DNA of 64,000 bases from Clonostachys chloroleuca. Taxonomy: Eukaryota > Ascomycota > Sordariomycetes > Hypocreales > Bionectriaceae. Positions 54,219 to 64,000 of the stretch are shown here, one piece after another. Location: the NCBI GenBank assembly GCA_037952775.1, contig JBANAY010000003.1, positions 19,840,001-19,904,000 of the forward strand, written 5' to 3'. Below the pieces are notes generated by a model. The model was not told where the DNA came from, searched no databases, and worked only from the letters and a program-made list of their open reading frames with translations. Made by a program: the position numbers and the translations under genes. Position 1 is the first letter of the stretch. Each line of letters starts with the position of its first letter.

Positions 54219-56479
54219 GCATTCAATGGCTCGATGGAATGAAATGAGTTATCCATCTTCTTCTGTATTTTCTTTAATCTTAGATTTGTCTTGTGGTTGC
54301 GTAATCACTATCATACACAACCGTGGCAAGCCTTCAATAGCATGCTTGTGCATAAACAGAGAGTCAAGTCTCTCACGTTCTGGATCTTCCCCATCAAATC
54401 AGATCTCTGCCATCTTTGATGACCTTGGCGCCAGCTCGAATAGTCGTTAGCAGCAGCACCATTTGGTTGTCTCAAAGATGACTCTAATTTCAAATGCAGT
54501 TCTCTGCTAGTGATACAATTTGCCTTCAGAACAAGAATCAGAACCAGGCCCTGATCACTGTCCCTCAAAAAACACAACACAACAAACATAAAACTCGGAA
54601 ACCATCAAATAAACAGCCCTCGGAGCTCCGTGGTCCATCCTGGACATCCTGTCAGGATGCGGGTCGTCATCTCCTAAAAGCTAGCGTTTAGCTAGTAAGT
54701 GAGAGAGCTATACAGTGCTGAAAAAAAAGGGGAAATTCCCAAACACCAAGAATTTGACAACCTGATACTATACCCAGTATCATAACACATTAAACTTCAG
54801 CCTTTTTACCCGGCCGTACACAAGGTTCAACACCAATAATGGCTGTGCCCAGCCGTATATAAGGTTTAAATCCAAAGGCTATCGCGACACTGTCCATAAA
54901 TGGCCTTGTCTATCCGGCGATGACTCTTTCGTCGGCATGACTCCTTTCATGAACCTTAAGATGCTGCTTTTCCTCTATTTAAAGACCGCCATCTCTGGCC
55001 TAGTCCTGGATGAACCACATAGCTCAAGTCCATCTGCACTTGCGAAAGTATCGACAATCTGCCTATTTCGCAAATCGCTGCCTTCGTCGTCACAGACAAG
55101 TCAAGTGCCACACATCTAGCGTTTAGCTAGCAGTTCTATCTACTAAACAGCTAGGCCTTCTAGTCTGGGCCCTATTCTCGTCGCAAGAGCTGAAGAGCAA
55201 TTACAATGAGAGTATTCCACCCATATATCCTGCAGCCTGCAAGTGAATCACCTCCAGCTAGAGCAAATATCCCAGGCAGACTCTCACAAGATAGCCCCCT
55301 TATCCATCAACCAGGCGACACTACGGCGATCACCGCCGTTGTTTCAATAACTTGAGGCGGTCCACCCAAGTAACCCTGTCACGGCCCGAACCCGATCTAG
55401 CTGAGGAGCGAGGCTGCGGTGTTGGCCGTGTAGATGCTACTTGCGGGTCTTACATTAGGATCGTTCGGGTGGAGACATTCGTAATGATGGTCTAGAGACT
55501 TTTCGAGGCACAAAAGAGAGCTCAGTATTGGGGAGTAACTATATCGATACATCCAGAATATCACAGTGGTCAACTCTAGATGCTATTCATCCTTACAATG
55601 TCCTCGAAGGCCAAGCGCAATGGGCAGCCGCATTGTGACCCAATAAGCCAACAAACTGATCTCAGCGCGACAACTGTTTATAGCTCTCGAAAAAAATTTC
55701 GAGAAAGGCATATACGGTGTTGAGATAACATAATATTTTTTTGGTACGTTTACATATATAATGCATAAATATGATAAGCCATAATTTCGTGATTTACCTC
55801 GGCTCTTGAGCGCGCGACAGTGCTTACGAGGTGTCAGAAGAATGGTTTACAATGAGCTAAGTTATTTATATCTTCTACCATCCATGCTAGGTGGCCTTAC
55901 GGGTAGAGAACATACCGTTATACCTATGGGAGGATCATGCGATAATCGGTAGATCCCCCTTCTGGTAATTGCCGAGGTGGCTACCGACTCATGCTTCGTA
56001 TTCGCATAAGGCGCAGATCTGTGTTGAAGCCCTTCGTGAACACGCGCATTCGGTCAGCGATAGGCCCTCGCTGGTGTTTCTTAAGTAAGCTGTTATAAAC
56101 CCCTAAAAAGATGTTACTAGTAACAATTTGACAATTATCTGATGTTAATATTGATGATAAGTTGTTTCTTCTGAACATAATGTTGAATCTACCTGGAACA
56201 AGCTATAATATATCCACCAGGGTAATATCCTAGCTAGACTGAATCCATGGCTTGGCCTGCTCGGCAATAAAGATTGGGAAATCGCCGGATAGGAGATATT
56301 TATATTCAGCTGAACGTTTCTATAAAGTCCTGGCCTATCCACCGATTAACAGTATCGAATTGGCAGAAGAACTATCATCTGTCCTGTTTTAAGCCTTTAC
56401 TTGCCTCTTTCAACATATTTTCCCTCAACCACCCCAACTTTCAAGCCAGCCTTAGTTTATCTTCAACTACTACTTCAAA
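54219..56479. other. gene-poor stretch with repeats
   Basis: No gene. A 15-bp direct repeat (ctagcgtttagctag) occurs at about 54681-54695 and 55116-55130. Two related 22-mers (near ccggccgtacacaaggttca and cagccgtatataaggtttaa) lie about 39 bp apart at 54810-54870. A tgtcacggcccgaacccg start at about 55377 resembles a fungal LTR edge, but the other end was not found. The A+T level is high from 55700 on. Confidence 0.45.
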
Positions 56480-56869
56480 ATGCATTTCACGAAGACCCTC
56501 GTCTCTATCTTTGCCCTTGCCTCCTTCACCTCTGCCTTCTCCTACGAGGCGGATGAGGAAACTAGCGCCTTGGTCGCCCGAAAAGCCGAGTTCCTCCAGG
56601 CGCGCGACGATTACATTCTGGCTCGAGACAACTACCTGATGGAGAAGCGTGGTGGTTTTATTTCCAAGCCCAGTGTTCGTCTTCTCCCTGGTTTGACATC
56701 CACGCATACATTTTTACTAACTTATGTCAAGGGTGCGGCTACAGGCGTCTGTACGGGTAGTGCTCGGCCCTACACATGCACGGAGAAACTGATCAATGGC
56801 AAATCACGAAATTGCGGTCCATGTAAATCCTCGACTGGATTTGGGAAGAAATGCGAATGCTCTAAGTAG
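56480..56869 (+). CDS. Kex2-processed secreted cysteine-rich peptide precursor
   Basis: Signal peptide MHFTKTLVSIFALASFTSAF, a charged pro-region (EADEETSALVARKAEFLQAR, DDYILARDNYLMEK) ending in Lys-Arg, then a mature peptide starting GGFISKPS. The frame runs on, but a 57-nt in-phase intron is likely at about 56683-56739: it starts gttcgt and ends with a tttactaac branch-site sequence and gtcaag. After it come GAATGVCTGSARPYTC, LINGKSRNCGPCKS and KKCECSK, giving six cysteines in a basic peptide of about 53 residues. Signal, pro-region with KR, and basic cysteine-knot-like peptide is the layout of fungal antimicrobial peptides and effectors. If the intron is retained, 19 extra hydrophobic residues are inserted. 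No named family recognised. Confidence 0.75.
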   Translation: MHFTKTLVSIFALASFTSAFSYEADEETSALVARKAEFLQARDDYILARDNYLMEKRGGFISKPSVRLLPGLTSTHTFLLTYVKGAATGVCTGSARPYTCTEKLINGKSRNCGPCKSSTGFGKKCECSK

Positions 56870-59303
56870 CTTTCTAGCTAATCAATCCTAGAGGGTAGTA
56901 TAGACTACTTAACTCATACACACTACACCGCCCTGCTGATATAGGGCGGTGGCTGTCAAGTTGTATTTAGCACATGTATTCGAGACAGGGCAGTGAAAGG
57001 CTTAGTATACTATGATAATACCACCTTTGAGGATGCTAAGTCGAAGACCTAGATTGAACAGAGTTTAGATTGCGAATTGAGCTAATGTAGTCGGCATTAA
57101 ACTTCTTAGATCCCGCAGCCTGAATAATCCTGTGGTATAAGCGCAACTCGCACAGTGATAGATGTATGTGTGTGATGTTGTTTAACGTCGGGAAACACCG
57201 CAAAGAGCGCTAATCCACTTCTACTAATTAAAACATATACATAGACAGCTAGGAGGGGGTTCGGTAGATGATTCCACTGCAAGCGTGAACGCTGTACAAG
57301 AGGATGAAGAAACCCCAGATACCCCCCTTTTTTTGCTGGCTAGAGTACTCTTATCCGCTCCTATCTTCGCGATGCTAACCACCCTGTCCGAGGCCCTGGA
57401 GGCCAGGCCATCGTACTAGGCGGAAAAAAACACTAGGAAAACGTCCTCTATAGAGGAACCAGAGCCTACAGAGGCATCTTGCCTTCCAGAGGTAAAAACC
57501 TACCTATAGGAGTGATCGATGTAACGATAGCCAAGACGGTTGCCGATCCAGTGGCACCACGGTGAGTACCAACAGATTTCAACTCCAAGGTGTATCTACC
57601 CACTACCATCACTGTCCAGGGGCCAGCGAGCTCTATGGGCTTAGACTGACGGAACTCCCGGCTTGACGTCCGAATCTAGCTCAGCTCCAATTGTCCTCGG
57701 TCCACATAATCTTTGCCCTTGCAACTCCTTTAAGATGGAGCAAAAATCATGGACATCCAATTGCCGGGTTACCATTGCCCATGCAGCAAGTCTTTGACTT
57801 GAGGTACAATCTTTCGCTCACATAGAGGCCTCATTTGCCAAGGTGAGGGGCTGATGACTATGGAACTGGGATCTACGGGGTTGTCCGGAAGGAGGATAAC
57901 GACCTGTAAGGATTTAAGCGGCGTTCAAGATCAGCACCTAGACAACTTTAATTAAATATGCAATTGCGAGATTTCAGCCATTTGGTCACAGGCTTGGACG
58001 GAATTGATCATGCTACCGGCTTATTAGCAAAAATGAGTATCTGAACTTCAAAGACCACGATGGTTATCACAGTTGTATAGGAGTAATCTATGGACTTCAA
58101 AACCGCATATTGTTTCTCGGAGCCAGGCGTCGAGACCGTTCAAGTGTGGAAGCCAGTGCTCGAGAATCAGCTGATAATCAACATGGGACTAAATCGATTC
58201 GCAAAATTAAGGTGACATTAGTTTCGTATTAAACCCGCCAATGTAACCTCTTAGATCATAAATTTGGTCCTAGAAGAGAAGGTGTCGGACAAATAACTCT
58301 CTAGTGTTCCGTCCTAACGTGGCATGAGGGACATAGGAGCATATTCCTCGCATGGGGGAGGGGGTCTTCGATCCGCCCGGCCTATCACAAGTTTCTGAGA
58401 CAAGGTTCCAACAACCCCTAGTCTAGGCCCCTCCACTGTATCTACAGACTTTCTGCTAACCGCTCTATCATTAGGTTATCGATATATGGCAAAGGGATAG
58501 AGTGGCAGTTCGAAGAGGATGGGCGATAGAAGATGCACCCACCACCAAACGATCGAGCACCAACAGAAAACAAAGCCTTCTAAAGTAAGTAATAATTTAC
58601 CGCATGAGTTTTATCTTTTTATTGGCATGGGGCTTCTGTTTTTCGCCCCTTGATGAAGTCCGCTTACCTCACGTGCAACCCCTATGATTAACTAGGAAGG
58701 CTGTGCTGACAATCGACCACCTGACAGCTAGTTTTCCTTGTAAATACACGTAAAGAGCACCTCATTAGATTCAACTTGCGCCCTCGACAGGGTATAGTTT
58801 CTTAAACCCGGGTGAACACGGTCCCAGCCGCTATCCAGGATTACCAAGCACAAGTATACTGGCGTCTCGCTGGCGCTTAGATACCACCTCCCTATCATGG
58901 CAAATCAATGCTACCGTGTCTTTGTTTCCTCTCAGGAATCCTTTAGCATATGAGCCATTTAAAGGGTTACTAGGAGTGTTGCTGGACGATCGCGCCGGCA
59001 TTCCGATGTATGTGCGCGTTGTATGTTGGTTGTGACGGAGAATAGTCGTCCGTTTTCCTTATACGGCCGGAATAAAGTTTTCCATAGGCCAGTCTTGAGA
59101 TAAATGTCGACTTAATTAGGTAAGATTTAGAAAGGCGAGCTGCCAAAGCGAGATGTCGACTTGTGTAGGATGTTGCAATTTTGCCTTGACTCGAAAAAAC
59201 ATACAATGGTTGGCGGGTCCGTATCTTTTGGGTATCCATTTCTCTTAAGCAAATATATGGCAAGAAAATTACTTAAATCTCTTGAAAAAACCTCGCTCGA
59301 AAC
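56870..59303. other. gene-poor stretch
   Basis: A 2.4-kb region between two plus-strand genes with no frame above 100 residues and no domain. It has A+T-rich and G+C-rich patches. Minus-strand frames at 58970-59363 overlap the start region of the next gene. Probably decayed sequence. Confidence 0.45.
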
Positions 59304-60388
59304 ATGAAGTTGCAGACGGTCCTCGCCACGGTGTCGTGCCTGGTGGCAACAGCAGATGCCCATTGTACGTCATTGGAACTCTCCATAGCCTGATCATCGA
59401 TTAACTAACAGCAAATAGATCTCTTTGGAAGAATCATTCTAGATGGTAAATGGTCTAGCACGTGGGAGTATACTCGGTAAGTGGGACTCTTCCTATGTTG
59501 AATGGCCTTGCAGTTCGCGAAACTGATAGCCAGAGCAGTCAGATCAGCCCATCAGCGAGTATTTCGGACCCTCAAACTGCTCTCGTGGCACCGAACACGG
59601 ACCCCGACTCCCTTGACCTTGTGTGCGGGCGGAATGCCTCCGTTTCGTGGGCACCTATCAAGACGGCCGTGATTCAGGCCGGCGACACCATTGGATTCGG
59701 TATTGGCGAACCAGTGCTATCGGTATGTCGTCCTAGCTCGTCGAAGTATTTATCGCTAGCTTGATACTTACGAATACCCAAGGGTGATTATTCAGCCATG
59801 TATCATCCAGGCTACGCATCTGCTTGGCTCTCGAAATCCCCGACAGACGACTTGGAGGAGTACATTGGGGACGGCGACTGGTTCAAGATCCTGAGCGTAA
59901 CAGGACGAACAGAACAGTCCCGCAACTTTTCGGATCCCGAGTGGGCTAAGTACTACGACCAATTTAAGGCGAGATGGGGAACTTTCAGACTTGACAGCGT
60001 AAGAAACCTGCCCCCCAACTTCCTTTTCCCAGGCTAACACGCAGTCCAGTACAACTTTACAGTCCCTGCCACAACACCTCCAGGAAAGTATCTCTTGCGT
60101 TTCGAACACATCTTCCCCAACCCGACCGACACCCAGTTCTACGTCAATTGCGCGCACGTAGAAATTGTCAACAATGGGGAATCCGGAATACCTGGCCCTA
60201 CTACAAAGATTCCTGGAGTTTACACCCGCGGACAGCCAGGTACGAAGTGTCCCCTTTTATCCTTGCATTATCCAATACTCTGAATTTTAACCGGCTTTAC
60301 TGCAGATGTGTACTTCTTGACTTATGATTTGAGCGATGAGGAAGTTGAGAACTTTGTTCCGCCTCCCCCAATTGTGTGGGAAGGCTGA
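59304..60388 (+). CDS. AA9 lytic polysaccharide monooxygenase (formerly GH61)
   Basis: Five or six exons. Exon 1 (59304-59364) encodes the signal peptide MKLQTVLATVSCLVATADA and the first copper residue, His1 of the HYLFGR start formed across intron 1; exon 2 (59419-59476) gives FGRIILDGKWSSTWEY. Exon 3 includes DLVCGRNASVSWAPIKTAV and AGDTIGFG. Exon 4 begins at GDYSAMYHPGYASAWLSKSP, which holds the second copper His, and includes DGDWFKI. Later exons have YNFTVPATTPPGKYLLRFEH, TQFYVNCAHVEIVN (axial Tyr region) and GPTTKIPGVYTRGQ. AA9 enzymes use copper and a reductant to break cellulose or hemicellulose oxidatively. The family's usual C-terminal CBM1 is absent; the protein ends at FVPPPPIVWEG. 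No frame break was seen. Confidence 0.85.
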
Positions 60389-61668
60389 AGTTGTGGATCT
60401 CACGTTGCGTGACGGATCATGACTCGGAAATGGATGGAGCCTGGGGGGCGGCGATGTTGGTTTAAGCCGGTTGCTTTAGGTAGGTATTCAAATATTCTAG
60501 GGTATTAAACTATTGCTTTGAGAATGAAAATCATGATTGAAATATCACCGACATATATTTCTATCGGATCATACTTCCATAAACAGATGGCATGTCGCAA
60601 ACTTGCCATGATTTGAGGTGAAATATACACAGGTACATACAGGGACCTGGAAAGTTTTCTAGCATCCGCTGATTCCGCAGTATATGTAATTCCCTGTTCA
60701 GCCTATTTCAGTAAAAAAAGTCGAAGAATGCACGTAAACGTACGGCTATGCATCGCTACTACATATTGATTGGTGGCTGTTCTGTCATCGAATGTATCTT
60801 TTTCACAATCAGACCATCCAGGAGCGTTTGGTGCGTTGCTGTGTCTCTAGTAACAAACAATAAGAAAGCCAACACATATAAATATCGGCCAGCTGAACCC
60901 CCCCTGCCATTTCATAAATCATCATCATCATCATCAGCATCATCTTCCCAGTCATAGGCCTTATCTTTGAATGCCCCTATTACTCGCTTCTTTGACCACC
61001 ATCCATCTTGATTCACTCGATATCTTGGTAGAGACTGCCTAGCCTTCTCGCCATGCTCTGCACTATCTGCCGCCAGTGTCTAGATGACATCTGGGATCCG
61101 TCCAGAACCAAGCGCGTGTGCCGGATCAATGACTTCAATGAGCATTTCAAGGAAGGCGACTCAAACAATCATGTTCCGCTGCCTACTGTGGCGAGCCATG
61201 CAGACCAACACCCGTCGCAATTTGTGTTTAAGCCATGCAGCCAAGGACATCCATCTCATTTTGGAGACTGTATCATCACTCCTTGGCAGGTGAGATTGAT
61301 TACTTGCATAACGAAATTGTTTCCCACGAGCAGGGAACTTGTACTGCTTGGCTCTACTCTGGGACTTTATGATAACAATTACCGCGCGGCAACATCTTGA
61401 GCCACCAGAAGCACTGAAGTGCATCCATCGTGCCATTTGGCGGTGAGATTCACGATAAACTCACATCTTCATCTCGCGCTGAGGATATTTCCTCTCAGAT
61501 ACATGGCACACCACTATCGAGGCATCGCATCGAGCAACTGGAATCTCCTTGTGCATTCAATCCGCATCACATGTACCTAAACGCTTCTACGCGTGGTGTG
61601 TATCGTCATGTCTGTTTTATCGACAGCAATGCTTCCCGGCTGACATTCTTAGACTACAGTCTACCATC
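60389..61668. other. intergenic with HET-like N-terminal remnant
   Basis: At 61053-61160 on the plus strand LCTICRQCLDDIWDPSRTKR matches the N-terminal block found in some fungal HET proteins (LCxxCRxGLxxIWDPSxTxR). No HET domain follows, and the frame (115 residues to 61400) loses similarity, so it looks like another fragment. A TCA/TCG triplet run occurs at about 60919-60940. Confidence 0.4.
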
Positions 61669-63015
61669 TTATCCATCGACTCCTCTCCGTTTCGACGACG
61701 AACCTGCCTCCGCCTCCGCAAGCAGCAGCTCGACCAGCCCTGCCGAGACCTGCCGAACATTGTTGTGAAACTCCTCATCGTTTGGGTAGAACGGGCACGC
61801 GTCGCTGTCCGTCGCCTTCCCGAACTCGAGCGTGATGCTCTTGATGCGAGTCCCGGGATCGATCTTCAAGTATCGCGACTGTGTGTAGTCGCCGGACCCG
61901 CCCGACGTCGGGTACAGCGAGACGCTCTGCCGGGACACGTACTCGATGCTGCCCGCGCTGGTAATGGTCTCGGCAAGGCGCGCCGTGGTCGCGATGCCAG
62001 CCGCCAGGTTGTCGGGGTCGATGTACTCCTTGTAGACGGCGTCGGGCGGGTCCTCGCCGAGCACGCCTCGCTTGCCGTCGTATGACGCGTTGCCAAAGTT
62101 CATCAAGGGGTCTACCGTCTGCATGTCGTCGATGCCCCAGCCGTAGAGAGCATCCCCGCCGTACGAGTGGACGTCGATGTACCACGATAGGTCCGGGTTC
62201 GAGTCCTCCACCCAGACCGTGTTTCGCGTCTCGGCTTCCGACGCCGGGCTGAGACCGTGGAAGATCTCAGAAGCCGGGTTGTCGGAGGCCGCGGAACCCA
62301 GATTGGCCTTGGGGCTGAAATATTTCAGGTAGTCCCATATGAAGTCGAAGTTTCGGTTGATGTCGATGCCGACCGTACGGGGACTGCCGGGGGTGCTGCT
62401 GGTAGTGTTGCGGTTCTTCCTCCAGCACGTGTTGGTCTGGGCATCGTAGAGCACGCCGTCGGGGTTGTTGAGCGGCAGGATGACTGCGCCGGCCGACAGA
62501 GCCTGCTTGACCTGCTCGTTGGAGAAGGTCTTGCTGCCGTAGGTCAGGTCGGACCCGGTCTTGCTTGCGTGAAGTAGATCCGAGATGGCGTAGATGACGT
62601 TATCGGGACTTCCGCGCTCTCGGGCGTGAAGGCCCCCTTGGATGAAGACACGGGGGCTGCCCTTCCCGATTGTAGCTCCGTAGACCGTTCGGTTCTCAAA
62701 CGTCTGGAAGGGCGCCGAGAAGACTTCGACGTCGTTGTAGGTACTGGCGAGGCTCGTGAGTGCCGAATGGACCTCGTCAATGTTGAGAATGCTCCCCAGC
62801 GACCGGTCCTCTACGCCAAGGCCAACGGGTACTGTGCCATCTTTGAAACGGTCGCCTGTCCCGGTTGGATAGTCCACATGGGCCTCGCGACGGCTGGGGG
62901 AGGCTCTCCTTCTTGGGACGTATCGCTGATGGCCCCTGGTCTCAAGCTCGTGAGGGAGCAGGCACGCTTGTGTCGCGGCAACGCCGGCTCCGAGTAGAAT
63001 GAATGGAAGCTTCAT
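61669..63015 (-). CDS. secreted zinc carboxypeptidase (M14)
   Basis: The frame is open to 63087, but the Met at 63015 starts a good signal peptide (MKLPFILLGAGVAATQACLL), so I choose it; the product is 448 residues. A basic pro-region (RYVPRRRASPSRREA) suggests processing. Active-site blocks of M14A/B enzymes: zinc ligands His and Glu in GGLHARERGSPDN, substrate-binding CWRKNRN and GIDINRNFDFIWD, zinc ligand His in YIDVHSYGGD, and the catalytic Glu in SITLEFGKA. It should remove C-terminal residues from peptides outside the cell. One exon; no defect seen. The specificity residue cannot be fixed here. Confidence 0.87.
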   Translation of the reverse strand: MKLPFILLGAGVAATQACLLPHELETRGHQRYVPRRRASPSRREAHVDYPTGTGDRFKDGTVPVGLGVEDRSLGSILNIDEVHSALTSLASTYNDVEVFSAPFQTFENRTVYGATIGKGSPRVFIQGGLHARERGSPDNVIYAISDLLHASKTGSDLTYGSKTFSNEQVKQALSAGAVILPLNNPDGVLYDAQTNTCWRKNRNTTSSTPGSPRTVGIDINRNFDFIWDYLKYFSPKANLGSAASDNPASEIFHGLSPASEAETRNTVWVEDSNPDLSWYIDVHSYGGDALYGWGIDDMQTVDPLMNFGNASYDGKRGVLGEDPPDAVYKEYIDPDNLAAGIATTARLAETITSAGSIEYVSRQSVSLYPTSGGSGDYTQSRYLKIDPGTRIKSITLEFGKATDSDACPFYPNDEEFHNNVRQVSAGLVELLLAEAEAGSSSKRRGVDG

Positions 63016-63907
63016 AGCGAAGCGGACACAAGCACTCCGGGAGTGAATTGATGTTATACAATGGCAATTGAGGTCAGAAGAGAGCAAATTGTCTGGGGTT
63101 GGGCCCTTGAATAAGATATCAGGGAGCGTGAGGGGTGGTGACGCTTGACATTTATGCCTGTGCTGTTACGTTTATCTTTGGCCTTTCCTTTCCCTTGATT
63201 TGGCCGCCTTTCTTTGGCCATCAGAAAGGTTTACGTCGAATCTAGCAGGTGCTGAAACAATTGGGTTACATCAGTACAGCGGTGATTTGATCGTCATCGC
63301 TCTTAAGAATCACGCGGGGCAACAACATCCACCAGAGCAGGGAAAACAGCATTGATAACAGCCGAGCACCTTGGCGGAGAGTAAAACGACCATTCATTGC
63401 TAGAGCAATGCCCGGAGGCCCTGTTTGCAAGCTGTCGCGCATCTACATGGCTAGCGAGCTAGCTTGGAGATCCTACCATAGAAGGGAGGTGGTAGGCTTG
63501 GCAAAGAAGGTGTTATATGCGCCCAGAATGACGAATTTACCGTGCTAGAGCCTAAAAGTGAACTGCAATGACAACAAGGCAACTGAGTATCGCTCCAAAT
63601 ATCACCCAAGAGTGCAAACTGTTGTGAGCACATACTCCTACTGGGAGGCTACCTGATGTTTCTACAATTGAAGGAGAAGGCCTTAGTGAAACTGGTAGGT
63701 TGCTCAACTGTTAAACATTAATTGATTGAGAGGACTAGCCTCGACAACCATGATATTCAATGGACATATGCCATCATTTTGAGATTTCGATACAGGTATT
63801 TTTCATTCATACATAATGTCCCCTTCCCTTACTAATATCAGAACAAACTTGATGAGCCATTGTCCTTGCTTTACACTCGAATCAATTTTACACTTATCGC
63901 ACACTTT
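63016..63907. other. intergenic
   Basis: Upstream region of the carboxypeptidase gene and 3' flank of the next gene; nothing further seen. Confidence 0.45.
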
Positions 63908-64000
63908 TTAAGACTTGTCCACGTTCCATACTCTAAGAGAACCATCCTCACCTGCTGCAACAAGTTGGTTACTGTCTCCTAGGAAAGCCAAAGCAAGAGT
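63908..64000 (-). CDS. C-terminal end of a WD40-repeat protein (partial)
   Basis: The minus-strand frame runs from the window edge to a TAA at 63908-63910. It encodes LALAFLGDSNQLVAAGEDGS and LRVWNVDKS, a typical last WD40 blade (GxD/EDGSLRVWN). The remainder lies outside the window, so the protein, for example a NACHT-WD40 or another beta-propeller protein, cannot be named. Confidence 0.6.
   Translation of the reverse strand, partial: TLALAFLGDSNQLVAAGEDGSLRVWNVDKS

Noticed and set aside
55377..55735. Possible solo LTR beginning tgtcacggcccgaacccg
   Set aside because: The start looks like a fungal LTR edge, but I could find no matching second LTR, no clear CA end and no target duplication, so I do not call it.

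Overview
This window is nuclear DNA of a filamentous ascomycete (Pezizomycotina, probably a plant- or debris-associated Sordariomycete; the sequence does not fix the species). The evidence is short (about 50-70 nt) GT-AG introns, an HET-domain gene, 2EXR/F-box paralogue-type genes, DUF7924, fungal-type sugar and allantoate-like MFS carriers, AA9/AA11 oxygenases, a PL1 pectate lyase and several small secreted cysteine-rich proteins. Intact genes are separated by long, gene-poor stretches that carry broken genes and dispersed repeats, so this looks like an accessory or subtelomere-like region and not a core syntenic block.

Layout. 0-7 kb: 3' end of an AA11-like oxygenase, a 2EXR/F-box-like gene, then two neighbouring same-strand broken genes (DUF7924 and HET), each interrupted by one in-frame stop. 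7-16 kb: a nine-exon sugar transporter, then a divergent pair (short-chain dehydrogenase and succinate-semialdehyde-type aldehyde dehydrogenase) sharing a promoter rich in GATA motifs, then two small unknown genes. 16-20.5 kb: relics (DEAD-box helicase piece, RGG piece, a repeat also found at 10.1 kb). 20.5-27.3 kb: an intronless haloalkane dehalogenase/epoxide hydrolase-like enzyme, a broken gene of bacterial-type sequence, a large F-box protein with a polypurine minisatellite upstream, and an Hsp31/DJ-1-type protein. 27.3-37.7 kb: a pectate lyase with a frameshifted C-terminus, a secreted cysteine-rich protein, a second sugar transporter and a secreted double-psi beta-barrel protein. 41-50 kb: an 81-residue secreted cysteine-rich protein, an allantoate-permease-like carrier with an apparent one-base frameshift, a prolyl-4-hydroxylase-like oxygenase and a very lysine-rich secreted repeat protein. 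52-64 kb: a decayed DHA2 drug transporter, a Kex2-type precursor of a cysteine-rich peptide, an AA9 oxygenase, a secreted zinc carboxypeptidase and the C-terminus of a WD40 protein.

Together the intact genes suggest a host- or substrate-facing set: polysaccharide attack (AA9, AA11, PL1), protein digestion (M14), sugar uptake (two MFS carriers), small-molecule oxidation/detoxification (SDR, ALDH, Hsp31, hydrolase), and five small or repetitive secreted proteins that could act on a host or on competing microbes. The functional links are inference from content; apart from the divergent SDR/ALDH pair there is no clear gene cluster. The most unusual items are the KTAHGKK-repeat secreted protein (48784-49941), the bacterial-type relic (21710-22054), and two copies of a GATA-palindrome element (about 11770-11885 and 22330-22470).
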